A stretch of 33,184 nucleotides of DNA, from the NCBI RefSeq assembly GCF_000337675.1, contig NZ_AOIB01000003.1, positions 1-33,184 on the forward strand, in the 5' to 3' direction. This document shows positions 12,120-20,256 of the stretch, piece by piece. A program made the translations under genes and the position numbers. The DNA comes from Natronococcus amylolyticus DSM 10524 (GTDB lineage Archaea; Halobacteriota; Halobacteria; Halobacteriales; Natrialbaceae). Position 1 is the stretch's first letter; every line of letters starts with the position of its first letter. Below the pieces are notes generated by a model. That model saw nothing but the letters and a program-made list of their open reading frames with translations, searched no databases and was not told the origin of the DNA.

Positions 12120-12413
12120 TTGCGGAACGAGCTGTAGCCGGCGAGCCGTCGACCGCGCCCTACTCCGGGAGCGATACCGTTGAGTAGTCAGCGACGACCG
12201 TATCGACCACGTACCGACACCCCTGGATCGTCGATAACAGAGGTCGGCAGTACTATCGAAACATCTGCTCTGGAGAGTATCCGGCTCGGCGACCTGTGTG
12301 ATTCATCGTGGCTGGAGATGGTACTGACCAGTGAGAGGGGTGAATTGACGCTACAATAGAAGGCCGGACTCGCCGAGCGCGTTCCGTTCGGTGCGTTCGC
12401 CCCGGCAGGAGCG
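12120..12413. other. Gene-free spacer, possible coding relic
   Basis: No gene is called in these 294 nt. Bases about 12230-12360 are visibly lower in GC than their surroundings. On the plus strand one frame there reads plausibly as a protein end (LGDLCDSSWLEMVLTSERGE, then a few residues to a TAG at 12357-12359) but has no start or recognisable family. It may be the tail of a decayed or transferred gene. Confidence 0.4.
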
Positions 12414-12641
12414 CTACTCGTCGTCTTCGTCCGGATCGTCGTCGGTCTCGTCGGTCTCGGTCTCCTCGTCGACATCGTCCATCGGATCGTCGTCCTCCTG
12501 TTCAGTCTCGTCGGGCGGCGCGTCGTCGAGGTCCTCGTCGCCCTCGCCCTCTTCCTCGTCACCCTCGGCGCAGCCGGCGATCGCACCGACCGCGCCGACG
12601 GCCGCGGCTGAGAGCAGTCGTCGTCGGTTTCTGTCGATCAT
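12414..12641 (-). CDS. Small, very acidic Tat lipoprotein
   Basis: The 75-aa product starts with RNRRRLLSAAAVGAVGAIAG, a short Tat-like signal ending in a lipobox (AIAGC) whose Cys24 would be lipidated and anchor the protein outside the cell membrane. Everything after Cys24 is nearly all Asp and Glu with a few Pro, Thr and Gly, and shows no domain. Function is unknown; it could be a cation-binding or surface-charge tether. It lies 80 nt downstream of the Nudix gene in the same direction and might share its transcript. The signal peptide, lipobox and near-absence of other residues make chance unlikely, but composition alone could also mislead. Confidence 0.72.
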   Translation of the reverse strand: MIDRNRRRLLSAAAVGAVGAIAGCAEGDEEEGEGDEDLDDAPPDETEQEDDDPMDDVDEETETDETDDDPDEDDE

Positions 12642-12721
12642 CGTAATCGGCCGTGCTACCCGTCGGCGTCGAAAGTGGGTTGCCGTTGCGATACAATGCC
12701 GCGACTCGAGCGAACCGACAT

Positions 12722-13234
12722 CTACCGGGAGCGACCGATAGCGTCGAAGTCGACGTCCCGCTCGAGGTCGTGGCCCGCGAATTCGGCCTCGTCCAGCGGC
12801 TTGCCGCCGACGAACCGGAACTCGCCGACCACCGTCTCGCCCTCGAGGACGGCGGGCAGCCAGAGTCGGTCGTCCTCCCACATCCGGTCGTAGGGGACGT
12901 CGTCGACCGCGAACCACTCCGGGTAGGCCTCCTCGGAGGGGTGGGGCTCGCCCGCAAACTGGCGAGTTCGAAAGACGTGACAGAAGGTGTGCCGATCGCC
13001 GTCGAGCCGAAATTCGAGCTCGCCCGCCTTCTCGAGGTCGGCGGGATCGATCTCGAGACCGACCTCCTCGCGGGTCTCTCTGACCGCGCACTCCCGGGGC
13101 GTCTCCTCGCCCTCGAGTTTGCCGCCCGGACCGTTGTACCAGCCCTCGCCGAGCCCGCGTCGTTTCTCGATCAGGAGCACCTCCTCGGTTCCGCCGACGT
13201 CCCGGAGGGGAAAACACAGCGTCGCCTCGATCAT
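12722..13234 (-). CDS. Nudix hydrolase, 8-oxo-dGTP diphosphatase-like
   Basis: The 170-aa protein carries an exact Nudix box (G-x5-E-x7-RE-x-REE-x-GL, within GGKLEGEETPRECAVRETRE and the residues after it), which binds the metal and cleaves a nucleoside diphosphate linked to another moiety. The segment before it (EKRRGLGEGWYNGPGGK) resembles MTH1/NUDT1-type enzymes that remove oxidised purine nucleotides, so 8-oxo-dGTP is the most likely substrate, by family inference. The ATG at 13234 has GTTTATCC 26-27 nt upstream, which sets the start although the frame is open further up. Cytoplasmic. Confidence 0.92.
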   Translation of the reverse strand: MIEATLCFPLRDVGGTEEVLLIEKRRGLGEGWYNGPGGKLEGEETPRECAVRETREEVGLEIDPADLEKAGELEFRLDGDRHTFCHVFRTRQFAGEPHPSEEAYPEWFAVDDVPYDRMWEDDRLWLPAVLEGETVVGEFRFVGGKPLDEAEFAGHDLERDVDFDAIGRSR

Positions 13235-13256
13235 GGTCGCAGGTTCGTCCGGCACG

Positions 13257-13264
13257 GGATAAAC
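13257..13264 (-). promoter_or_regulatory. TATA box of the Nudix gene
   Basis: On the minus strand GTTTATCC is centred about 26 nt upstream of the ATG at 13234. It supports a leaderless message and a start well inside the longer open frame. Confidence 0.65.
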
Positions 13265-13374
13265 GCGTTCGGTATCCGCCTCGAAGGTCACGTCGGACGA
13301 ACCGCTGTCGTCGGTTCCGACGTGACCGTGAGCCGTTCCGTAGTCACGCCGGTAAGTCGGTACAGCGGTCCGTC

Positions 13375-16300
13375 TCAGTCGTCGTCCGCGGCGACGTCGG
13401 GCACGTACTCCGCGGGCGCACAGCCCAGCGACCGGTGGGCGCAGTGACGACAGTGCTCTCCGGGCGTCGTCTCCCGATAGGAGGGGTCGTCGACGCCCTC
13501 GAGAGTCTCGCGGACCGACTCCCAGGACGGCAGCGCCTCGGGCTCGAACAGGTCGATCCGCGGGCCGTCGACGCCGCCGACGTAGACGTAGCCGACGGCC
13601 GCGATCGGCTCGTCGAATCGACTGTCGCAGGCGCGGGCGTACAGCGCGAGCTGGGTCGCCTTTCCGGGGTCGATCCGGGTCGCGGTCGCCTTGTAGTCGA
13701 GGACCGCGAGCCCGCCGCCCGCGGAGTCGGGCAGTCGCCGGATCGTGTCGACGTAACCGACGACGTCGCCGTCGATCCCGGCGACGTCGGCGAGAGCGAA
13801 CGGCAGCTCCGCCGCGAGCGTCTCCCAGTCGGCGATCGGCGAGTCGACCCCCGGTGCGGTCGCCTCGAAGTATCGATCGACGCAGGCCAGCACCGCCTCG
13901 CGGTGTTCGAGCAGGTCCCGGGCGGTCAGCTGGCGGACCGCGGCCTCGCGCCAGTCGGCCCACGTCTCGTACCCGCGGTGGAAGGCCTCCTCGGCGACGT
14001 CGTGGAACACCGAGCCGACGACCCGCGGGGCCGCGCTCGACTCGTCGGTTCCGTCCTCGCTGGTTAGCGGGTCGTCGATCGCCCGCACGACGTGCTCGAG
14101 GTAGTGTTTCCGAGCGCAGGCCTCGTAGCTCTCCATGGCCGTGTAGCTGTGGCGCATCGCGACCGGGAGCCGGCCGTCGCCGGAGAGTGCCTCGAGCGGG
14201 AACCGGCTCGTCTCGGCCGAGAGCGCCCCGGCCCGTCGTTCCCTCGGCGCCCGGATCGACGGCTCCCCGCTCGAGGCGTCGGCCGCCGGAAGCAGCGTTC
14301 CGTTCCGCAGCAGCCGGCCGAGCTCGTGGACGGTCTCGATCGCCTCTCGGGTCTCGAGGGGTTCGACGGACCGGTCCTCGTAGCCGGCGTAGTAGGTGAT
14401 CGTCCCCGGGCGCTCGTCGGCCGCGACGGCGAGCTCGTCGGTTCGGTCGACCACGCTACGGGGATAGGTCTCCCGGACCGACTCGAAGCTCTCGGACAGG
14501 GTCGACCACAGCTCCATGCGCTCGCCGGCGACCGACCACTCGATGGCGGGATCGAGACAGGCGTCTGCGGTGGAGACCGCCAGCTCACCCTCGTCGCCGT
14601 CGTAGTCGTACTCGCTCCCGAAGACGAACAGGTGGTTCTCCGCCCGCGTGAGCGCGACGTGGAGCACCCGCCACTCCTCGCCGACCGTCTCGGCCGCGAT
14701 GTCGGCACACAGCGGCGAGGCGACGTCGTCCTCGAGCGTCGCCGCGAGCAGCCGGGTGCGGGCGCGACGGGCGTAGTCGTGCTCGACGCACCACTCCTCG
14801 TCGGAGAGGTAGGGGACGAGAACGGTGTCGAACTCCAGGCCCTTCGCCTGGTGGACCGTCATCACGTCGACGCGATCGTCCGAGCTGGTTCCCCTGTCGC
14901 GTTCGGCGCTCCCGCCCCGCAGCGTCGCCTCGAGAGCGTCGACGAACTCCGTCGAGAGCGTGCGGACCACGCTCTCGGCGTCGTAGCGCTCGACGAAGCG
15001 GTCGATCCGCTCGAGCTGGCGTCGTTCCTCGTTCGTGAGGAACCACTCGAGACGGGTGAGGTCGCGGAGCCTGGTGAGCAGTCCCGACAGCGGGTAGACG
15101 TCCCGGAGCGACGCGAGGCGCTCGAGGTGAGTGCGGGCCCGCCCGAGTTCGGTCGTCGCCTCGAGGTCGTCGGCGTCGACGTCGAAGACGGCGTCATACA
15201 GCGATCCCGACCGGCTCTGGAGGGTCGCGAGGTCGGTCTCGGGGAGCCGGTAGCGGTAGAGCAACACCCGGCGAAGGTGGACGTCGGCGTCGGGCTCGAC
15301 CAACACCCGGAGGTACGACAGCAGCGTCCGGATACCGGGGGAGATCTCGCCCCGGGGCGAGCCCGAGATCTCGTGGGGGATCTGTCGGTCGCGAAGCTCG
15401 TCGGCGACGAGGCGGGCGTGTCGGTTGGTCCGGACGATCACGGCGATATCCCCGAGCGATCGTTCGGGAACGTTCTCGCAGGCGCCGTTGAGCAGCCGCG
15501 AGACGGTGGTCGCGACCTGCTCGGCCGTCGGGTCGTCGATCTCGTCGCTCTCGACTTTGACGACCCGATCCGAAGGGTTCTCGCAGTCGTAGGTTCCGGG
15601 CTCGCGACCGTCCTCGCGCAGCGTCTTCGAGCCGTCGGCGTACGCACAGCGGTTGGTCAGCTCGAGGATCTCCTGGCGCGACCGGAAGTTGAGCTCGAGT
15701 TCGATCCCCGCGTGGTCGTCGTAGCGCTCGGCGAGGCGGTCGAGTCCCCGGCGATCGGTGCCCCGCCAGCCGTATATCGCTTGGTCCTTGTCCCCGATCG
15801 CGAGCAGGTCGGGCCGATCGGGTCCGTCGGTGAGTTCGGCAATGAGCTCGAACTGCGTCGCGTCGGTGTCCTGGAACTCGTCGCAGTAGACCTGCTCCCA
15901 CTGGCCGGTGATCTCGTCGGCGACGGCGTCGTCGGTCAGCAGGTCGGTCGCGGTGCGAACCAGCTCGTCGAAGTCGAACGAGCGCTCGTGCTCGAGGGTC
16001 GCGTGGTAGTCGGCGTACACCTCGGTGTAGTGGCGGGCCAGCCGGAGGAACTCGACGTAGTGTTTCAGCCGGCCGAACGGGGTCTGTTCGATCCGTTCGG
16101 TTCCCGTTCCGCCGATCCGGTTGCCGAACAGCGCCCGCGGCAGCTGTTTCGTCGTCGGCTCCTCGAGGGAGAGCGCCTCGTAGGCGTTGGTCACACAGCG
16201 CTGGAGGATCCGCAGGTAGGCGTCGATATCCCGGACGACGTCGTCCTCGCGGAACGCCGCGGGCGCCTCGGCGATCTTCTCCCGGCAGTAGCTGATGAGC

Positions 16301-16989
16301 GTGCCGTACTCGACGAGCCCCTCACGGGCCGCGTCGAGGTGTTCCTCCCGGTTGAAGTACCGGAGCGCCTCGTTGTCGAAGGAGAGCTCCGCCTCGGCCC
16401 GTCGCTCGAGCCAGTGGACGAATTCCTGGCAGAGCTCGAGGGTTCGGGTTTCGGGAAGCCGCGCCCGGAGGTCGTCGGGGGTGACGTCCTCCCGGCTCAT
16501 CGTCGCCACGAAGCGATCGACCGCGTCAGCCAGGTCGGTCGGCGAGCCGTCGCCGACGCTGGTCGCCGCGAACGCGTACTCCCGTTCGGCGAGGAGCCGG
16601 CCGACAATCCGGCGACGCTTCCGTTCGGTCACCACCTCGAACTCCGGGGAGTAGCCGAGGTAGTAGGCGTACTCCCGGACGAGCCGGTGACACAGCGAGT
16701 GATACGTCGAGACGGTGATCGCGGCCGCAACCTCGGGCTCGAGGCGCTCGGCGACGGCCTCGCGGATGCTCGCGGCGGCCTCGTTGGCGAAGGTGACGAC
16801 GAGCACGTCCTCGGGATCGACGGCGCCGCGTTCGATCGCCCGCTCGATCCGCATGAGCATCGTCGTCGTCTTCCCCGTTCCGGCGCCCGCGTCGACGGAC
16901 GTACAGGCTCGATCGCTCTCGATGACCGCTCGCTGGCTGCCGCGGGGCTCGAGCGCCTCGAAGTCGTCTGGCGGGGTCGAGCTATCCAT
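13375..16989 (-). CDS. AddA/UvrD-type helicase with C-terminal Fe-S nuclease
   Basis: The 1204-aa protein joins a complete SF1A helicase to a RecB-family nuclease. Helicase motifs in order: Q-motif Gln19, Walker A GAGTGKT (35-41), Walker B/DExx CDEFQDTD (Asp370, Glu371), motif III IGDKDQAIYGWRG (398-410), motif V TVHQAKGLEFD (about 712-720), and motif VI HVALTRAENHLFVFG. The nuclease has His996, Asp1081 and Asp1098-Tyr-Lys1100 (LDYKAT), the PD-(D/E)xK core. Cys958 with Cys1180, Cys1183 and Cys1190 form the AddB/Cas4-type 4Fe-4S staple. Such proteins unwind and degrade DNA ends for recombination repair. The ATG overlaps the upstream stop by 8 nt (ATGGATAG), so it is the last gene of a tight three-gene operon. 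Confidence 0.93.
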   Translation of the reverse strand: MDSSTPPDDFEALEPRGSQRAVIESDRACTSVDAGAGTGKTTTMLMRIERAIERGAVDPEDVLVVTFANEAAASIREAVAERLEPEVAAAITVSTYHSLCHRLVREYAYYLGYSPEFEVVTERKRRRIVGRLLAEREYAFAATSVGDGSPTDLADAVDRFVATMSREDVTPDDLRARLPETRTLELCQEFVHWLERRAEAELSFDNEALRYFNREEHLDAAREGLVEYGTLISYCREKIAEAPAAFREDDVVRDIDAYLRILQRCVTNAYEALSLEEPTTKQLPRALFGNRIGGTGTERIEQTPFGRLKHYVEFLRLARHYTEVYADYHATLEHERSFDFDELVRTATDLLTDDAVADEITGQWEQVYCDEFQDTDATQFELIAELTDGPDRPDLLAIGDKDQAIYGWRGTDRRGLDRLAERYDDHAGIELELNFRSRQEILELTNRCAYADGSKTLREDGREPGTYDCENPSDRVVKVESDEIDDPTAEQVATTVSRLLNGACENVPERSLGDIAVIVRTNRHARLVADELRDRQIPHEISGSPRGEISPGIRTLLSYLRVLVEPDADVHLRRVLLYRYRLPETDLATLQSRSGSLYDAVFDVDADDLEATTELGRARTHLERLASLRDVYPLSGLLTRLRDLTRLEWFLTNEERRQLERIDRFVERYDAESVVRTLSTEFVDALEATLRGGSAERDRGTSSDDRVDVMTVHQAKGLEFDTVLVPYLSDEEWCVEHDYARRARTRLLAATLEDDVASPLCADIAAETVGEEWRVLHVALTRAENHLFVFGSEYDYDGDEGELAVSTADACLDPAIEWSVAGERMELWSTLSESFESVRETYPRSVVDRTDELAVAADERPGTITYYAGYEDRSVEPLETREAIETVHELGRLLRNGTLLPAADASSGEPSIRAPRERRAGALSAETSRFPLEALSGDGRLPVAMRHSYTAMESYEACARKHYLEHVVRAIDDPLTSEDGTDESSAAPRVVGSVFHDVAEEAFHRGYETWADWREAAVRQLTARDLLEHREAVLACVDRYFEATAPGVDSPIADWETLAAELPFALADVAGIDGDVVGYVDTIRRLPDSAGGGLAVLDYKATATRIDPGKATQLALYARACDSRFDEPIAAVGYVYVGGVDGPRIDLFEPEALPSWESVRETLEGVDDPSYRETTPGEHCRHCAHRSLGCAPAEYVPDVAADDD

Positions 16990-17992
16990 CGAAGCGCACC
17001 TCCGCGGCGAGGCGGTCCTGGCAGCCCACGGCGTACTCGCAGTCGGGACACGACTCGGTTGCGATCTCGTCCCACCGCGGGGTCGGATCGAACGACCCCG
17101 AGAGGACGTCGCTCGCGACGTCGACGAGCCGCGAGTCGATCGTCTCGTTGCGGTGTTCGTGCGTCATCGCGTAGGTGTGATGATCGATGTAGACGTCGGT
17201 GAGGTCGGTGGGCTCGACAGTTGCGTCGACGGTATCTTGGACCCAGTTGACCGCGGTTCGGTGCCGATCGGCGAGAGGAACCTGCATGTACCGGCAGGTC
17301 TTCGCCTCGAGGTCGAGCCGTTCCCGGAGCCGGCGGAGCCCGTCGACGACGACGCTCGTCTCGAGCAGGGCGCCGACCGCCCGCGGTTCGAAGACCTCAC
17401 TTCCGGAATCGAAGTGGTCGACGAACAGCGCGGCGACGTCGCCCTCCCAGTCCGAGCGATACCGCAGTAGTCCGAGCGGGGCGAGCGTCGGGACGAAGTT
17501 GACCCCGACGAGGCTCGCCTCCTCGAGGGTGACGTAGTCGACGGTCGCGTCGATCCGGACCCGTTCGCGGTCGCTTTCCTCCGGCAGCGACCGCGCGCTC
17601 GCGAGCGGAAGCGCGGGCCCGACGAGTTCGGTCGCGGACGCCTCGAGGCGCTCGATTCCGGCTGCGTGGTCGGTGCCGACCGCCTCGAGGTATCCCTCGA
17701 GGACCGCATCCAGAACCGCCCGCTCGTGGTTCCGCTGGCTCCGCGAGTGGAACGGCTCGTCGTGGCCGGCCCACAGCTCCGAGAGCCGCTTTTCGGCGAT
17801 CTCCTCGAGTCGCTCCCAATCGGTCGCGCCGGAGCGCAGCGCCGTACAGATCGCCTCCCGAAGGAGGTCGACCCGATCGCGCGAGGCGTCGTCGGTCTCG
17901 CCCTCGAGCCCGTGAACGTGTGCGAACTCGTAGCGTCGGGGACAGTGCAGGTACGTCTCGAGGCCGTCGGCCGTCAGCGTCGGCTCACTCAT
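16982..17992 (-). CDS. Cas4/AddB nuclease-like Fe-S protein, active site degenerate
   Basis: The 336-aa protein has the Fe-S ligand pattern of Cas4 and AddB nuclease domains: Cys17 in LHCPRRYEF near the N-terminus and Cys315-x2-Cys318-x5-Cys324 near the C-terminus. Between them the RecB-type core is recognisable (RVRIDATVDYV, Asp148 and Asp152). However, the following strand, which should give [D/E]xK, reads SLVGVNFVPT, so catalytic residues appear to be lost. It probably keeps the fold and cluster as a structural or DNA-binding subunit. Overlaps of 8 nt with both neighbours (ATGAGTGA upstream, ATGGATAG downstream) indicate translational coupling and a shared complex. Function is inferred from context. 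Confidence 0.82.
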   Translation of the reverse strand: MSEPTLTADGLETYLHCPRRYEFAHVHGLEGETDDASRDRVDLLREAICTALRSGATDWERLEEIAEKRLSELWAGHDEPFHSRSQRNHERAVLDAVLEGYLEAVGTDHAAGIERLEASATELVGPALPLASARSLPEESDRERVRIDATVDYVTLEEASLVGVNFVPTLAPLGLLRYRSDWEGDVAALFVDHFDSGSEVFEPRAVGALLETSVVVDGLRRLRERLDLEAKTCRYMQVPLADRHRTAVNWVQDTVDATVEPTDLTDVYIDHHTYAMTHEHRNETIDSRLVDVASDVLSGSFDPTPRWDEIATESCPDCEYAVGCQDRLAAEVRFDG

Positions 17993-20150
17993 TGCGAATC
18001 ACCTCGCCCGCCGCGAACTCGAACTGCGAGCGGATCGCTTCCGCGAGTACGGGGTCGAGATCGTCGTCGGCGAGCAGCAGGGCGATCTCCTCGAACAGCT
18101 CCTCGGTCTCGCCGAGGTCGGCCTGCCCCCCGGTGCTCGCCTCCCGGAGGACGCGCTCGAGCTCCCCGCGAGGCTGTGCGAGCAGCGCCTCGGTCGCGGC
18201 CGCTTCGCCGCGGATCCGCGCCGTGTCGGCGTCGGCGTCCGCGAGAGAGAGTCCCGGTGTGTCGGCGACGAGCTGCAGGTAGCGCGACTCCTCGTAGGTT
18301 CGTCGGAGCCCGCCCGAACCCCGCTCGTACGAACAGCAGTACAGCCGCGACCGGGCCGCGCGGGTGGCCAGCGCGAGCCGACGCCGCGAGCGCTGAGCGT
18401 GGTAGGCGTCGAAGGGGTCGGTCACCTCGCTCGGGTCCGCGACGGGCGTGAACGTGTGGGCGACCGTCTCCGGGGAGGGATCCGTCACGGCGGGGTAGTT
18501 CGGCATCGACTCGAGCCACGCCCGCGGGAACAGCCGCGTGAGGTGTCCGTCGCCGGGGTAGTGATCGTCGAGCAGGTCGAGCAGGAAGACGGCCTCCCGG
18601 GAGTCGTATTTCAGGTCGTCAGCCGCACAGACGGCGACGCCCCCGGTCGGCGGACGGGTCTCGACCGCGTGGACGTAGGGTGCGTCGTACCGGATCGTTC
18701 GACGGAGCATCCGCCGGAGCCCCCGCCAGTCGGGGCCGACCAGATCCGTCTCCTCGACGAAGCCGGCGATCTCGAGCACGCGCTCGACGCTCGCGAACTG
18801 TTCGCGGGCGTCGACCCAGGACTCCTCGCGGGCGATCCGTCCCTTGAGGTCCGTACGCTCGATCCAGCGCTCGAGCGAGGTCGCGACGCTCGAATCCGTG
18901 CAGGCCTCGAGCAGCGATCGGTCGAACTCCGGAACGCGGGCGCGGAGTCGGGTCGTCGAGTCGTCGTCGTCCTCGAGCGGGCGGGCGCCGCGCTCCCGGC
19001 GGGACTGGAGGGTGACGAACGCGTAGAGCTCGTTGACGACGGGGTCTTCCGCGAGCGAGGGTGTGCCGATCGTCGCCGTCGGAATCCCGGCCTCGCGGAG
19101 CCGGCGTCTGGTCTCGGGGACGCGTTCGATCCGGGGGACCGCGACCGCGAACTCGTCGTAGGACCACTCGTGGCGATCCCGGAGAGCCTGGATCTCTCGG
19201 GCGACGGCCCGGACCTGCTCGCGGGCGGTACGGGTGCGGATCTGTTCGGCGCGTCCGGTCTCGGCCTCGGACGCGGGCTCGCCGACTCCGTCGGTCGTCG
19301 GCGCCTCGCCGGTCGCGAGAAACCGCGTGATCGCGCGGTGAGGCGAAGCGTCCTCGTCGCTGGGTTCGAAGGACTCGATCTCGAGATCCGCCTCGCTCGC
19401 GATCGACTCGACGGTTCCGGGCTCGACCCCGGTGCGCTCGACGCTGGCGTGGCGCTGGCCGAGACAGACCAGCTCGGCGTCGTCGGTGAGGGCGGCGAGA
19501 TACCGCCGATCGAGCCGGCGGAACTCCTCGAACTCGACGGCCAGGACGGCGTCGAAGGAGTCGGTGACCCGCCCGCGAACGCCGTCCGCGTCGTCCTCGA
19601 GCAGGGAGACCGCCCGCGGAACCACGTCGGCCCGTTCGACGTACCCGCGTTGCTCGAGCACCTCGTGGAAGCGGTCGTTCATCGCGTACAGGAAGGCCAG
19701 ACAGTCGTGGGGGTCCTCGAGGTCGTCGAGCCGAAGCCGCTGGCGGGTCGCGCCCAGCAGCAGCTGGCCGACGTCGCGGGCGAACCCGTCGCGGTCGGCC
19801 GCGCGCTCGAGGTAGTCGGGAACGTCGCGGCTGGCGCCGTCTATCACCAGCGAGATCAGCTCGATCCGCTCCTCGTACTCGAGGCGGTCGAGGGTCGGAT
19901 CGTACGCCTCGATCGTCTTCGAGGCGTGTTCGGGGAGGGACTCGACGCGGGGCGAGCGGGGCGCGTCGTCGGTGCCGAGCGCCTCGGCGAGTCGGTCGAG
20001 GCCTGTCGGGTGTCGCTTGAGCACGAGGACGTTCCGATCTCCGTAGCGTGGGGCCAGCTCCGCGTACAGTTCGGCCGCGGCCGCGAGCGGGTCGCTCTCG
20101 GGACCGGGGAGAAGTTTGCAGGAACCGGAGAGGCGGGGCGGCGAAGGCAT
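17985..20150 (-). CDS. AddB/RecC-like inactivated helicase subunit
   Basis: The 721-aa protein resembles a UvrD-type helicase that has lost ATP-binding residues. Near the N-terminus, SGSCKLLPG (8-16) stands where a GxGKT loop would be. VLAVEFEEFRRLDRRYL (202-218) followed by AELVCLGQRHASV (225-237) matches the layout of Walker B and motif III without their catalytic signature. A 2A-domain-like stretch follows (REQVRAVAREIQALRD and EFAVAVPRIERVPETRRRL, about 310-351). No C-terminal nuclease or Cys cluster is seen. This fits the AddB/RecC role: pairing with an active helicase-nuclease and scanning DNA. The start is ATG 20150; a TTG at 20153 lies nearer the expected transcription start. First gene of the operon. 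Confidence 0.78.
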   Translation of the reverse strand: MPSPPRLSGSCKLLPGPESDPLAAAAELYAELAPRYGDRNVLVLKRHPTGLDRLAEALGTDDAPRSPRVESLPEHASKTIEAYDPTLDRLEYEERIELISLVIDGASRDVPDYLERAADRDGFARDVGQLLLGATRQRLRLDDLEDPHDCLAFLYAMNDRFHEVLEQRGYVERADVVPRAVSLLEDDADGVRGRVTDSFDAVLAVEFEEFRRLDRRYLAALTDDAELVCLGQRHASVERTGVEPGTVESIASEADLEIESFEPSDEDASPHRAITRFLATGEAPTTDGVGEPASEAETGRAEQIRTRTAREQVRAVAREIQALRDRHEWSYDEFAVAVPRIERVPETRRRLREAGIPTATIGTPSLAEDPVVNELYAFVTLQSRRERGARPLEDDDDSTTRLRARVPEFDRSLLEACTDSSVATSLERWIERTDLKGRIAREESWVDAREQFASVERVLEIAGFVEETDLVGPDWRGLRRMLRRTIRYDAPYVHAVETRPPTGGVAVCAADDLKYDSREAVFLLDLLDDHYPGDGHLTRLFPRAWLESMPNYPAVTDPSPETVAHTFTPVADPSEVTDPFDAYHAQRSRRRLALATRAARSRLYCCSYERGSGGLRRTYEESRYLQLVADTPGLSLADADADTARIRGEAAATEALLAQPRGELERVLREASTGGQADLGETEELFEEIALLLADDDLDPVLAEAIRSQFEFAAGEVIRNE

Positions 20151-20177
20151 CAACGGTACCGACTATGTCCGATTCCG

Positions 20178-20185
20178 TACTTAAA
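20178..20185 (-). promoter_or_regulatory. TATA box of the helicase-nuclease operon
   Basis: On the minus strand TTTAAGTA lies about 31 nt before the ATG at 20150 and about 28 nt before the overlapping TTG at 20153. One promoter therefore serves all three overlapping genes, with a leader of no more than a few bases. Confidence 0.55.
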
Positions 20186-20223
20186 TGTGCGCCGTCGGAT
20201 CGGCACGCGTTGTCCGGTTGGCC

Positions 20224-20237
20224 AACCCTTATGGGTT
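20224..20237 (+). promoter_or_regulatory. TATA box inside a palindrome, CBS gene promoter
   Basis: AACCC-TTAT-GGGTT (20224-20237) is a perfect inverted repeat whose centre is the TATA-like element, about 27 nt before the ATG at 20257. A bound regulator here would block TBP, so this is a candidate repressor site; chance symmetry is possible. Confidence 0.5.
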
Positions 20238-20256
20238 ACAGTACCAATCGCCTCGT

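Noticed and set aside
14092-17202. 1036-codon open frame opposite the helicase-nuclease gene
   Set aside because: Antisense shadow; the opposite strand has a full set of helicase and nuclease motifs.
20108-20129. Possible Walker A in the AddB-like protein (SGSCKLLPG)
   Set aside because: It lacks the G-K-[ST] core, so it is not counted as an ATP-binding site.
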